A stretch of DNA of 64,000 nt from Nepenthes gracilis (lineage: Eukaryota; Streptophyta; Magnoliopsida; Caryophyllales; Nepenthaceae): assembly GCA_033239525.1 (NCBI GenBank), contig BSYO01000005.1:27125341-27189340 (forward strand), read 5' to 3'. The first letter of the stretch is position 1, and the number at the start of each line of letters is the position of its first letter. Made by a program: the position numbers and the translations under genes. The notes under the pieces were generated by a model. That model searched no databases and had not been told where the DNA came from. It worked only from the letters and a program-made list of their open reading frames with translations. This document shows, piece after piece, positions 24,593 to 37,300 of this stretch.

Positions 24593-25190
24593 TGTTGGGA
24601 TAAGAGAACGCCGGTCAGTCGGTCAAAAACCAAGTGGACAAAGCGATAGGCACACAGCGGAAAAATTTGAACCCTCTTGGCGATCATCAGCCACAAATTT
24701 AGAATGCGCAAAGAATAAAGAATGTATAATATTTTTAGCGTGAAAACTCTTCTCAATTAAGAAAAAAATCACGAGACAAATTTCAAATAAGCTTCCACTA
24801 TGTAAAATTAGTTATAAGAATTCTGAGACAGAATACCCACAATCCACTCAAGATAAAATAAATAAAAATAATCTCTAGAGTAAAAAAATTCTCATTCCCT
24901 CTTATCTCTCTATTTTTTTCTCAATCATTTTACCGGTGGTACTCTCTACTCATTGATTTTACAAGTATAGCGGCAGACGGCGAATGACGAGAGCTCCTTT
25001 CCGCACTCTACTCCGTTTTACTTTCCTTCTACGTTTTATCGCTACTACTGCCACTCACTTTGTCTGAAGCACCTAGTGCGTTCCTATAATGACGCCGGTT
25101 CTAAATCCTATTTGTTCACCTAACTTGATCTCGTAGATAATTTGTCACGTCAACGTTGTCATTTTTTACGCCTTCATCAATTCCCAAACT
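24593..25190 (-). mobile_element. Copia-type LTR remnant, minus orientation
   Basis: The plus-strand end TGTTGGGATAAG would be a CTTATCCCAACA 3' LTR end on the minus strand. At 24735-24780 the minus strand carries the gtctcgtgattttttt ... gttttcacgctaaaaat block shared with 7915-8881 and 13115-13175. The upper border is uncertain: a possible aactt duplication (24588-24592 and about 25187-25191) is only weak support. Confidence 0.5.
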
Positions 25191-26235
25191 TCCCAAAACG
25201 GCACATACTTTGCAAGTCAATCTGTTCTGCACAGACGGCGTATACTCTGCAGGTCAGCTACATACTCTACAAAGCCTACAAACTCTGAAAAGTCAACTAC
25301 TTTACAAAATCAGCTGTCAACTTTCCAAAATAAGTTGTCCTTGGCCGTCACTATTACCTTTGACCATTAGTTTGTGTCCTCGACTATCACAAAGTGTCCT
25401 CAGTCATTACTAGTGTTTTTGGCTATCACAACTTCCTATCCGGCTGACCGACTTCCTGGTTCTTGGCCGGTCAGCCACATCTCAGCTTAGCTGGCCTATC
25501 TTTCTTGCTGGCTTTTTGCTGGCCATCCGTCCTTCATGCTGCTTGGCCGACTGACTTTTTGTTTTTCGGCCGGTCGACTCAAAAGTAGCATTCTTACTGC
25601 TCGTTTGGTCATTGTTCGTGTGTGCAATGAGCACGAATAATTTGAATTTTTTCACTTCAAGATTTGCCTACTCCGGTAAATGGTCATTCTGGTCATCTAC
25701 TGCAGCTAGTTTACAGCACTTTGAATTTTACACAAATCCTATACGATCTTCCGAGGACTCGTCCATTTGTTGAGTTAGCCACAAAGGAGTGACCAAATCC
25801 AACAAAATTTTTTTTACCTAAGGCAAAAATGTCTGTAGTATAAGTGTTCGACTCGTAGTTGGCCTGCAATTTGGCTTTACCAATGGCATGATTACACGGT
25901 AAATATCTAGCCAGCATTTTAACTACGGCTGCACATTTGTCAAGGGGGCTCATCTCATACGAACTAAATACTTAGAACCCACAAGCTAACTCCAAATATA
26001 ACACAATTTGATCTATATGTCAATATAATCAGTTATATTAGTTTTTGAATTTTATATCATAACTATTAGGTTATGTAAAGTATAAATTTTAAATTATATT
26101 TTTAATTATAACTAATTAGTTTAAATTAATAAAAATATCGATATTAATCAAAATTTTGAGTCAAAATTAATTTTTTGACTAAAATAAGTTAGGTTAAATG
26201 ATACCTGATTAATACCTGACCCATACATGTGTATA
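25191..26235. other. Intergenic DNA with dispersed GGCCGGTC/CTGGCC motifs
   Basis: Between 25436 and 25580 short ggccggtca and gctggcc motifs recur in both orientations. An 80-codon minus frame at 25711-25953 is open but resembles nothing I know, so I do not call it a gene. This may be U3 of the neighbouring LTR or another decayed element. Confidence 0.4.
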
Positions 26236-26239
26236 TTTT

Positions 26240-27681
26240 AGATACAAAGGCTATATCTAAAGAACGCTTTTAGGGTGCTCATGCATATTTTAAATAGATT
26301 AGTAGTAGCCAATAAGCATACGATGGATGCACAATATTTGAAATAGAATGTGAATGTCTTATATATTTCTGAGAAACGCTTGTGCACCTTATGGTTTATA
26401 TATGGGCGGCTAATATGTATTTGATTGGCGCACATGCATTAGTTTTTTATATAAACCCAATTGATTGATTTTCTGTCATTTTTATATGGTTTGGGAGAGT
26501 AAAGAGAAAAAGAAAAGAGAGGAAGAGAGAGAAAGAAAGAGAGAATGCAGGAGAAGAGGAAAACCAATTAAAATTTAAAAGATTTTTTATAATTTTAAGT
26601 ATAACACAAGCGCATTCAAGCCATCTTTTTTTTTATTGTTGACCTTTTTCTTATTTCATTGAGTATTTATTTTGTAAATATTCATACAAACTCTAATTTT
26701 GTATATATAGTGTTTTATATCTCGCGTGCATGTATTTTCATTTCCATTTTATATAATATTTTTAAAATATATATCTTAAATACTTGCACATCATGTTTAA
26801 ATGCTGATTTTTCATAATATTTATTTGCATGCTCTCAGTATCCATGTATATGACTCTGCAAGAAATAAATTTCTATATGAATTATGTTGTAGATTGATAA
26901 TATTTATCTAATAAATTCTGCATGTTTTTATTGTGTAAGAAGTTCATGAAATTTTACTAGGTATATTGAATCCTGTAAATTTTGAAGTTTTAACCTCTAT
27001 ATGTCATTAATATGTATCTCAAAATTTATATATATTTGTAAATTATATCTATTATGTGCATATTTTAAAATTACATACTCACATTTTTGCATGATCATAT
27101 GTTTATATAAAATATAAAATTAAAGAAAATATAAATAAAAACTCTATATAAATTTAATAATAAGTTTATTTTTTTCATTATGAAAAAATTTAAGAATATA
27201 TTTGTAATTGAGTAGAGTTTTAAATTTAATCATATATGAATGATTGAAGAGAATTGATAGAATATGTTTAAATATGTTGTAATATATTATAAGTAAATTG
27301 AACATTATACCTATCATGCACAGATTAAAAAATAAATTTTGATTTTGTCTATAGGATAATATGCAGACGATTTATCTACGGGTCTTAAATAACTATACGT
27401 GATCTTTAATTATATAGAAATAATTATAACTTGAGTTTTAATATTTACCTTTTATTGATGTGGTTATCACCAATCTCTAGTTTCTTAAAATTTTGGCATA
27501 ATTTGAGCATAATTTAGATGTCATATAGTTTATTAATTTGATAATTAATTATATTATACATGATAAGTTTATGAATTAATATTATTATTTTTGGATATAT
27601 AATTATGTCATATTTTAATATATTTTTAATGTATATATGTTTATTTATAAAAAAATATATTTCTTACTAGGCAATTGTTTG
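26240..27681 (+). mobile_element. LTR remnant related to 18165-20080, left part
   Basis: A TATA box (ttatataaac, 26448-26457) is followed by a strong GA-rich leader (26497-26560), then AT-rich DNA. The stretch near 27300-27395 matches, with divergence, 19018-19115 of the other copy. It is interrupted at 27681 by a clean solo LTR and seems to resume after 28567. Confidence 0.45.
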
Positions 27682-28562
27682 TGTTGCATTCTGGGTCCGC
27701 GATTGCTGTACGGATTAGGAAGCCTGCGGATTCCTAAGCTTGCAGTAGCGTCAGAACGAGGGTTCAGTCTTTGTGTCTCCTAACCTGGACATGCACAATA
27801 CAAACAACAAACAAGAGGTCAGAGGTTCGGCTGGATTTCTCACACCACGGTCACTCCGACGCTCAAGTTAGTAAATTTTCACAATAAAAGGAAATGGTGC
27901 AAGCGGTGGACGGCGTGCAAATGAATGCTGATGGAACGTGAGTGATGTATATGTTTTATCGTGAGGGATGCAATGAGCAGGTTACAGAATGCTTAACTTC
28001 CTTAATGCACCGCGATGGGTGGCTAACTTCCCACTGCCTGAACGGACTTAGGGATTGTGATTGTGAGAGAAGTGGGTCGTTCGTGGCCGCAGGACGTGAG
28101 TCTTATCTCAATTCGATTGCTTTCTCTCTTGTGATCTGTTCAAAGGATGAAGGCTCAGGATTCGACTCCCTCTCTTTGTGGAAAAAGTGAGCTCTTATAA
28201 ACTCTTCCCTAGTGGACTTTGAGCGCCAGAATGCCCGTTGCTAAGGTTTCCTTATCTCTGGTCATTGTCGTTAGCCGCCGGTCATGTTTCGTTTTGCTTA
28301 TTGCGCCGGGTAGGCTCTCCTGCGCGCCTACGCTTGATATTCCTTGAGTTGGGATTGGCCATTGCTGTCTGCAGGGGCCGCTGAGGCATTGGTGCGGTGT
28401 TAGCCATTTTTAGTTGGCCGGTTTTTTCTCTCTTGTTTGTTTCCTGACCATTAATCGGCTGTGATTCGTTTATCGCTTTTCGCGCCTCGGGTGTCACGTA
28501 TACTCCCTGCGCAGTTGGGCTAGGCTCGATATTGTTCGTGGTCCTTGACATGGGACCCAACA
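27682..28562 (-). mobile_element. Solo LTR (881 bp), Tat/Athila-type signature, with target duplication
   Basis: Flanked by gtttg on both sides (27677-27681 and 28563-28567). Termini on the plus strand are TGTTGC...CCCAACA, so the ends are TGTTG/CAACA. On the minus strand it reads TGTTGGGTCCC..., a TATAAGAG box (plus 28192-28199), and then TAACTTGAGCGTCGGAGTG (plus 27852-27870), the motif I associate with plant Tat/Athila-group Ty3/gypsy LTRs. No internal domain is present. It is inserted into an older LTR remnant. Confidence 0.85.
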
Positions 28563-28567
28563 GTTTG

Positions 28568-29185
28568 ACTATTATTTTTATTTTTACTAATATTTTAAAT
28601 TAAAAAATTTGGTATTTATTTGCGGATAATTTGGATTGAGTAAAGACTATTTGAGGACAGAATTATATTTTGAACCGATTTAATGTATTTATATTATTCA
28701 TAATAATAGTTTTAGGGTTATTATATTTGTTGTAATATTTAAGTATTGTAATTTTAAGTGGTTATGTTGTGTGAGGTCAATATTTGATTTTGACATTTGG
28801 TTCCTTTTCTACAATTTGGTGGAATTATGAATTGATTTACTCTAATTTTAATATGAGTGTTTTTTTATATATACAATTAAGGTCTTATTTGTTAGTATTA
28901 AATAATTACTTTTTTATATAATATTTTTAATATTGTGATTTGATATTTTTTATTTTAAATTTTTTTATTTATATTTAATTTTTTAGGATCACTCGTTACT
29001 ATTTTAATTTTGATAAGTGGAATAAATAAATTAATTTTGATTAGTTAAGAATAAAAATTTTATTTTAAACTAATTAAAAATTAAAAATTTATATAATCGG
29101 AGTTTGAAATTAAGAACGTGACAGATTAACTATTAATAAATACAAATTATCATTTTAATTAAATTTATTCAAATTAGCCACCACT
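28568..29185. other. AT-rich DNA upstream of MOR1, probably LTR remnant continuing
   Basis: Very AT-rich with tggtatttattt and similar tracts. No gene is recognised. The distal part of the older element interrupted at 27681 probably lies here, and the MOR1 promoter lies at its right end. Confidence 0.45.
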
Positions 29186-29189
29186 ATTT

Positions 29190-29196
29190 TATATAG
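29190..29196 (+). promoter_or_regulatory. Candidate MOR1 TATA box
   Basis: tatatag sits 364 bp before the MOR1 ATG, with an inverted CCAAT (gattgg) at 29229. If used, the leader would be about 330 nt. This rests on motif and position only. Confidence 0.35.
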
Positions 29197-29229
29197 GACC
29201 CAGCATTTTCAAATAATCTGGCCATTATG

Positions 29230-29559
29230 ATTGGGCAGTGACGACACGCCGGATACCCGCGTGTGAGAACGACATTAATCCGAATCAAAGCGTAAAACAC
29301 AAAATACCCCGCTACTCTTCCTCTCTCTCCTGTTCATTTTCAAACATAAAACAGCAATATCAAACGCTCCTTTCTTACCGTACTTCTCTCTCTCTTTCTC
29401 TCTCTTCTGTTTCATCTTCTCTTTCTCATCGGCCGAAGAGGAACCAGGCTTCTTCTATCCTTACTCTCCCTTGACATTTCGTTTGATGCTCGAAAGAGAA
29501 AGCATCAGAGATCGAAAAAAAATCTAGCATAAAATTAGGGGATTTAGTGTAGACGTAGA
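29230..29559 (+). other. Probable MOR1 5' untranslated region
   Basis: A pyrimidine-rich leader with (CT)n tracts at 29320-29332 and about 29383-29425, typical of plant housekeeping 5' UTRs. The start site is not determined. It contains a short upstream ORF, listed separately. Confidence 0.5.
29486..29527 (+). other. Short upstream ORF in the MOR1 leader
   Basis: ATG at 29486 opens 13 codons (MLERESIRDRKKI) ending in TAG at 29525-29527, 32 nt before the main ATG. The initiation context (gtttgATGc) is weak. It could lower translation of the main frame if transcribed, but conservation is unknown. Confidence 0.4.
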
Positions 29560-32500
29560 ATGTCGGAAGAAGAGAAGTTATTGAAGGAGGCGAAGAAATT
29601 GCCATGGGAAGATCGATTATTGCACAAAAACTGGAAGGTTCGAAACGACGCCAACATTGACCTCGCCGCGGTCTGCGATTCCATTTCCGATCCGAAGGAC
29701 CCTCGCCTTCGTGAATTCGGTACGTTCGCCAGTTTTGTTAGGGTTCTAATTCCACTCTCTCAGATCTGATCAGTTGTTCGTATGGTGGATATGTGCGTGG
29801 ACAATGTGTTGCACTAGATTAGTAGTTGGCTGTGGATCTTGCCTAGGGTTCTAATTTCAATGTCTGCAGGGACGTTTTTTAAGAAGACAGTGGCGGATTC
29901 GAATGCGCCAGTGCAAGAGAAGGCGTTGGACGCCCTCATTGCTTATCTAAAAGCTGCGGATGCTGATGTTGGAAGGTGAAAATGTTTATAATGCTTTTTA
30001 TGTGTACACATTGTGTGTGTGTGATTTTTGTTTTCCGGAAGTGAGAAAAACTACGGTTGCTATTTCGGATGTTTTACATACAGGTATGCGAAAGAAGTAT
30101 GCGATGCAATTGTTGCAAAATGTCTCACTGGGCGCCCAAAAACAGTAGAGAAGGCTCAGACAGCGTTCCTACTGTGGGTGGAGCTTGAGGCAGTTGAAGC
30201 TCTCTTGGTACGAAAATTCTTTTATTAGCTCTTAGTTAATTTTGTAGTTTACACACACTGACTAAATGTTGAGCTGCAAGTGAGAAAAGGATTGTCGTCA
30301 CACACATGCTGGACGAAAATGGATGCTGCAAGTGAGGACTGATTGCAGATTATTTCTTGGTGTTATATTCTGGAGAACGATACCTTGCAATGCTCTTAGG
30401 TGGATATTTTGGCTTGTAGTTTTGACCATGTCCCGCTCTGGTTTTACTTTCTTCATTGGGTGTGAACTATCAAGTTCTACTGTTGCCAGGGTTGGTTGCA
30501 TAGTATTAACATAGAAATTTCTAGATGTCTGTATTTTGGGGTGGATTTAAGCATGCTTTGATATAATCAAAAATGAAAAGGGAAGGGAATTGACAAACGG
30601 GTATATTCTAAAATCAGGAGATCTCATGGCTGACTGGATCTTTTTATTTCTATTTTTTTTAATTGATTTTTAATGGATTGCGTAAAACTTCTATTTGTTA
30701 AGATGCCAAAAGGGACTTTACTTACTTACAAGCCATGTATAAGAAAATGAGGCAAAAAATACCGTGCAAACATTCAAATAATTATCAAAACTACAAAAAG
30801 CTGTGTTCGAATGAGGTGTGTCTCTTTTATCCTAGAAAAAAGAGAGTAACTTTTCCAATTTTCCTAGATTAGTACCAAACAATTTCCTTCCCTTCAATGG
30901 TAATAATTTTGCTATCCAAATAGCACACCTGATGTGTACAGCTAAAGCATAACTGTTATGATCTCTGGCAAGTAGTGACCCCTTGGATCAACGATCTAGA
31001 TCATGTGTACCAGATCAATAACCCTATGTTTCAAATCACGGTGCCATAATCTAAATGGATATTCCTGGGGTGGATGTAGGGATGCTTTCAAATTCCATTT
31101 TGGTGTGGTTGGAGAAACCTTAGGAGTTTTGAGGAATGAGTGTATAATGTTTTCGATATTTAATAATGCGCTTCTACCTTTTAGGGCTTGGACACTGCTT
31201 TTTTTTTTTGAGCTTGGTTGATGTGCTTCTTCATTTGATCTTTAGATTTTGTTTATGATATTGCATGTCTAATCTCGTTTTGATTTTAGTTTAATTTTTC
31301 ATGAAAATACTTTTTGGATGCCATCTTTGCATCTTTTGAATAAATATCATATTCTTTCCTATTTACAAACATATTTATTGGGTATTTCTTCTCCAAGTGC
31401 TGAACAAACTCTTGAGGAATGGTGGAAGAATGGGACCTATTATGGGACATGCATTATGTTTGATATGAAATATTGCTATTGGTATTGGTTGTGACTATAT
31501 CGATATTGGATAAGAATATCTATATCAAATATATTAAAATGAAAAAAATTTATAAAATCATAAGTTGACAGGATCGTATGGGCCGATATTTTAAATATCG
31601 GTTGATATGTTGTCTATACGGAAACCTATCACAATATTATCGTAGTATTGGGAGATATCGGTATAGCGGGGCTTTGACATTGGAACACATCTGCCAATAT
31701 TTACTATGTTGGCCGATATTTGCATTAGTGCGCGAACTTCAAATTCTTGGATAAATGTTTTTGTCTGAACTCAATCAACCCAAGTAGAGGCAAATGCCTT
31801 ATTTATTTTAGCCCAAGATACATTTATATGCAAGAGGAGGTGATTGTTGTCTCAGATTTCCTTTCGCCCATATAACATTGTTTCCCAAACCTGTTGGTTC
31901 ATTCAATTTCCTCACACACATGCAAGTGGAAGTTAACCCTATATCAAATAGCATGCCCAGAGGACATCCAAAATTTAATATAGTTCAACCAACAGCTTAC
32001 CCATTTATGAGAGGAAGAGATCACTAAAATGACAATGAGAGGGATTACAGGGGAGCATTTAGTTTAACCCGCTTGTCGAAATCGGACCATAGAGAAGTAG
32101 GCACATCCCTAGCTAATATCTAGCATCATAATATGGCATTGGACATTGTATTTGGCATTTATTTATTGCTCAATAGAGGAAATGAAAACAACATTCGAGT
32201 CAGCTGTTTGTGGTCAGTAAGAGTATTACTTGTTGGTCACCCGGAAAGCATCAAAAGAAGGAAAGTTTAAAGATAGAAGCCGAGGCATGAAAAATTGAAC
32301 CATTGTTTGTTGACTTTGTCATGGACTTCAAAATTGTCTCAAATGTGCAATATGTTAACTATAACAAATGAAAAGTAGACCAAAATTTGACCAGAACAGA
32401 CCAGGCCCTTCGCCCTAGTCTGGGTCAACTACATGGATTCATTCTCCGTATCCTTTGCGCTTTGCTGTATGTTGTTTCTTCTAGAAGCTCCAGATATGTA

Positions 32501-34304
32501 AACTTGTTTAATATGTAATTGGGTAACTGAAAGAGGCCACAATGCAAATTTTAGGTGTGACAGTAGTTGTTCTCTTTATAGTTAACCCTTCTTCCTGAAC
32601 CCCATGGAAAAAAAGCAAAACAAAAACTGTGCTCTCGACATGTGTGTTTTTAAGATCGGTACCAATTATGACTGGCTGTATCTCAATGATTTAGCTGTAT
32701 CCAATCTGATAGTATATGCTTGCTTCTATTCTGCTATTGTAATTATATTACTTGGGCATCATTTTTGTGATTCATCACTAGAATCGGTCTTTTTTTACCT
32801 TCTTGGAATGTCATACTTTCCTGTGTAGTTTCTTCTTCTGCTTATATAGATATGATCATTCAATAAATTTATTATGACACTTCTCTGTGAATTTATCGTT
32901 CCCTCTCACTCCCTCTCTCTCTGTTTTTTTCCCCCTTTTTTTACCTTTCTATGTTAGGATGCTATGGAGAAAGCTATTAAAAACAAAGTGGCAAAGGCCG
33001 TTGTTCCTGCTATTGATGTCATGTTTCAAGCGCTGAGGTTTGTTCATAAGATGCCTTGTGTTTAATACTACTTGAGAAATTGTCTTTGTCATATTTTGAC
33101 TCACTTGGATATTGTATTGTATTTCTTTGTCTATTGTTAGTGAATTTGGGGCGAAGATTATACCGCCCAAAAGAATTCTTAAGATGTTGCCTGAACTTTT
33201 TGATCATCAAGACGAAAAAGTCCGTGCTTCATCCAAAGGACTGACACTTGAGCTGTGCCGCTGGATTGGAAAGGACCCAGTGAAATCCATTTTGTTTGAG
33301 AAGATGCGGGAGACAATGGTAGTGAATTTTATTATTTGTTTTTGTCCACTTATCATTTTGGCCTTTCTATCTTTGTGATGTTGATTATTTTGCTTCGATT
33401 TATTTTTCTATTTCCTAAGAAAAAAGAACTTGAGGCTGAGCTTGTCAATGTGACGGGGATGGCCAGGCCAACACGGAAAGTCAGGTAACATTTTATTCAT
33501 TGTTAAGCAGTTTCTTACTCATCAATATGTGTGCTAAGTTATGACTATAACTTGACGTGTTATGAGAATTCACTTGGATTGCTTTGCATTTTTTTAGCCC
33601 TGCTCTTTTAAACACTGTCCATTGTGTATCCTTTAAAAATAAGTGATATCAGCAAGTGCTTGTCACATTTGAATGCATTACTTGTCAGGAGAGAAAAAAG
33701 AACATTTTTATGGTTTGATAGCCTTTTCTCTGTGTCACACATTCTGTGGGCCTTTGAGGAGCTTTTTCTTGGTAAATATCATTTTTGCTTATGTCTCTTC
33801 ATGTTGGGCTATATATGCAATTATACTAAGATCAAACAATTCATGTTTTTGTGGATCCAGCTGAACCTTTGGTTAAACCACTATAATATTTAGATGTGGA
33901 TTTATTATCTCGGGCAACTTGTATGCATGGTTTTCTTGTGTTTCTTCATGGAGATGGAGGGATTGATGCATTTCACTGAAAGAGATGCAGTTTTATCCTC
34001 CTAGTCCAAGCATTTTTCAAAGTTCTGGGGGATGTCTGTATCACTACATCTTAATTTCACTCCGTGAAAATATTTAAAATAACTTGAGGTTTAGATTCAG
34101 TTAATGCAAATTAAGAAGAAAAAAAGTTGATTCTTATCCTCATGTCGCTTAAAAGCAAGCATGTCCTTGATTTTAGCTTCAGGAATGTATTAAATATATT
34201 CATTCTTGACATATTTATCAGGTCAGAACAAGACAGGGAACCAGAACCTGAAGCTGTCTCTGTAGTTGTGGGCCCTGGACATGCTGAAGAGTCTCTCATT
34301 GATG
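29560..34304 (+). CDS. MOR1: MOR1 exons 1-7: TOG1 and acidic linker
   Basis: Exons: 29560-29719, 29870-29975, 30084-30207, 32958-33037, 33141-33318, 33420-33484 and 34222-34304 (residues 1-265). Exon 1 carries the N-terminal WEDRL and HKNWKVRNDAN of the first TOG helix pair. Exon 3 has AKEVCDAIVAKCLTG and FLLWVELEAVEALL. Exon 5 (KRILKMLPELFDHQD, LELCRWIGKDPVKS) contains the mor1-1 and mor1-2 equivalent residues. Exons 6-7 give the charged linker (EQDREPEPEAVS). Phases join cleanly, for example g|gg for Gly54 and ag|g for Arg89. Intron 3 is 2750 bp. Confidence 0.92.
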
Positions 34305-37300
34305 GTAAGTGATCTCTCCTCTTTTTGGTTTGATTTGAAATTGGCCTTCTGGATTCCTAAAAAGGATCCATGTAATGCTTTTCATTCGAACAACTGTATA
34401 ATGAAAATGGATTTATATAGTAGACCTTAATTAGTGAAAACTAAGGCTTTGTTGTTGTTGTATAAATTTTTGTTGTTTGAAAAGCTGATTGTATGAGATT
34501 AACATGAGAAATCATAGCAAATTTGACGATGTCTTCCTTGTTGTATTTGGTTTTTACTTGGATACCTTATACTTTGCATTGATTTTATATTCTCTTAACA
34601 ATTTCTCCTTTAGCTATGAAAAATTTTTAGTTGAAGTTCTCATCCTAGCCGAGTATTTGAATCTGAGAATTGTGTTACGTTTTCAGCTCCTCAGGAGATA
34701 GATGAATATGAACTTCTTGATCCGGTTGATATAGTAACGCCCTTGGAAAAGTCAGGATTCTGGGATGGAGTGGTCAGTTCACTTCTCTAGCATTAAATGT
34801 GGGGTTTTATAGTGCTATTCTTTGTTACGTTGTGTGTTTTTCTTCTGGCTTCACTTGTCATATATCGAAATGAGGAGAGAAATGATGGGATCATTTAAGG
34901 ACTTGGTGTTAGGTAGAGGGCCAGAATCTCATGGTTAACTTGTTTTGATCTGTCTATAGAAAGCTGCCAAGTGGTCAGAGCGAAAAGAGGCTGTCGCAGC
35001 ATTGACAAAACTTGCTTCAACAAAGAGAATAGCACCTGGTGATTTCACAGAAGTTTGTCGGACACTGAAAAAGGTACATTAAACTGCACTCTGATATGAT
35101 GTTAAATGTGAAGACGGTGACTATTTGTTGCAGGTAGAACTAGTCCGTCTTCCCATTTGGTTTTGCTATTGCTATGACCTTTTCATTTAATTAAACAATT
35201 TGACTGTCTGAAATTTCTTCCAGCTCATCACAGATATCAATATAGCTGTTGCAGTTGAGGCCATACAAGCTGTTGGTAACCTTGCCAAGGGATTAAGAAC
35301 CCATTTTTCTGGAAACTCGCGATTCTTATTGCCTGTGTTACTTGTAAGTGTGCCAGATATTTACATTGAATACAGTTGATCTCTTTCTCAAAATTTTTCC
35401 TTCTTTTCCTATGCTTGATTGCTAAATATCTCATCATGATTGTGAAATGTTGTGTTGTGTTAGTCCATTTATTTTTAATCGGCAAAAAATAATTTTCTTA
35501 TTCAAGCAGTCAAAAAAGTATGCAAGCCCAGTCTATCCTCTTCGATGGTTTTTGATGTGTTATTTTCTTTTGAATAGTTATTGTCTCTCTTTTGTGGATT
35601 TTGCTGTATGAATCTCTTGGAGTGCAGAGGTGTATACCTCTAGTGCCCATACATAAATGAAAATATATTTTGCAATGTTGAAGAAAAAGATTTCCTAGTG
35701 TATTGACATGCAAAAAATTTTCTTATGGTGGAATGCCTGCCTTTACGGTCATCTTGGAGCAGGGTGTATGCTTTCATTATGAAAATTTAATTTTTTCACA
35801 ATACCATACGATCTAAAATAAATTCAATCATTGATTTGCCTCCACTGTGATAAACGTTGGATAATATTTCTTGCCTTTCGAATGTATCCTATTTGGCTTG
35901 ACCTTTTTTATTTTGGGATTGTACATATTTATGTCTTTTTTTTCCCAAAATTGCCTAATTGGGTCCCTTAGCAACGACTTGTTTGTATTCATACTTGCTT
36001 GCATATGTGCATTTTCTGCCCTTATTTGCATGTGTTCGTGATGTGTGCTTGTCCTCAATCTGTTATCAATCTATGGAGTGTTCTTGATTTGCGGGAGTGG
36101 CTGAAGCTTTGTCACTTTACATTTTGTTGCTGAGTGTATGGTTCACAAGATCTTGCACTATGGCTGCTGACTGTCAAATAATTTCATACTTCGGCATCAC
36201 TTGCATAATGATTGAATGACTTCTGGATGGAACTTGTGTGTTTCTTCTAAGCTATGCATTGCTATCCACTGTGCAAGCTTTATTCAGAATGTTTTAGGCA
36301 AGCTTGACCTCTGAAATCACATGATTTAAGGTGTGTTTAGATTAAAATTATGGCATAGTACTAAGCAGAAAAAATGAACATGATGATTTAGGTTGTTGAT
36401 ATAATTGAAAGCTTATTTTAGGGAGAGAAATTTGTACATTTATCTTTTTGCATTTACCTTGATATTTGTCATGCTTTTTTAATGGATCTATGAGACTGTT
36501 TCATTGGAGTTTGTAATGTGTTCAACAGGAAAAACTGAAGGAGAAGAAACCCACCCTTACGGAGGCTTTAACTCAAACTCTTCAAGCAATGCACAAGGCT
36601 GGGTGTTTAAATCTTGTTGATATAGTTGATGGTAATATTATTTCTTCTCATGGTCAAAATGTAGTCCAAAAATTCATTCTAATAAGGTTGGTACATCATA
36701 TGCTTGGTTTACATGAGCACACTAGCACCCATGGAGAGATATTTTTTCAAGCATGCTCACACCCTTGGCACTTGGGCCAAAAAAGATATGAAAGAAGCAT
36801 GGAAAAATTATTTTGGTGAATCATGTAGTGAAGTTGAAGTGGTAGCTGTAAATCAGAATTGAATGATGGCCAAATATTTTGCATATATCCTTGAAGATGG
36901 AGCAATAGCCCATGAAGTCAAATATTTGGCAAGAAAGATGAGAAATGGGAACATTTGATGAGATGGTGTCCTAACAGAAGTTTGGAATTACTTAGGAGTG
37001 CGGAATTCATGGGTCAATATGGTTTTAATAGTAAATTTATTAACAATTATTTGACTTGAGTGAATGCTGGTTGAGTAGAGGAGCAAATCATTTATTAAGC
37101 AAATTGATGAGAAAGCACTTTTGAACTGTAAGTTGCATATTCAAAAATTTTTCTAGTTGTTCTGAGTAGATTTAAATTATCCTATGAGGAAGGTTTTGCA
37201 AGAGTTACTAAGAGAAGACAAAGATGAAGGTCGAGTGCATCATAAAATCAAATTTATTTTTGCAAGAAATATCAAGTGGCGACCAGGGGCCTAGATTAGT

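Noticed and set aside
25711..25953. 80-codon open frame on the minus strand
   Set aside because: No recognisable motif, no promoter or splice context, and it lies among LTR remnants; probably a chance frame.
29238..29474. Open frame in the MOR1 leader as an upstream gene
   Set aside because: It has no ATG start and is Ser/Leu low-complexity caused by CT repeats of the leader.
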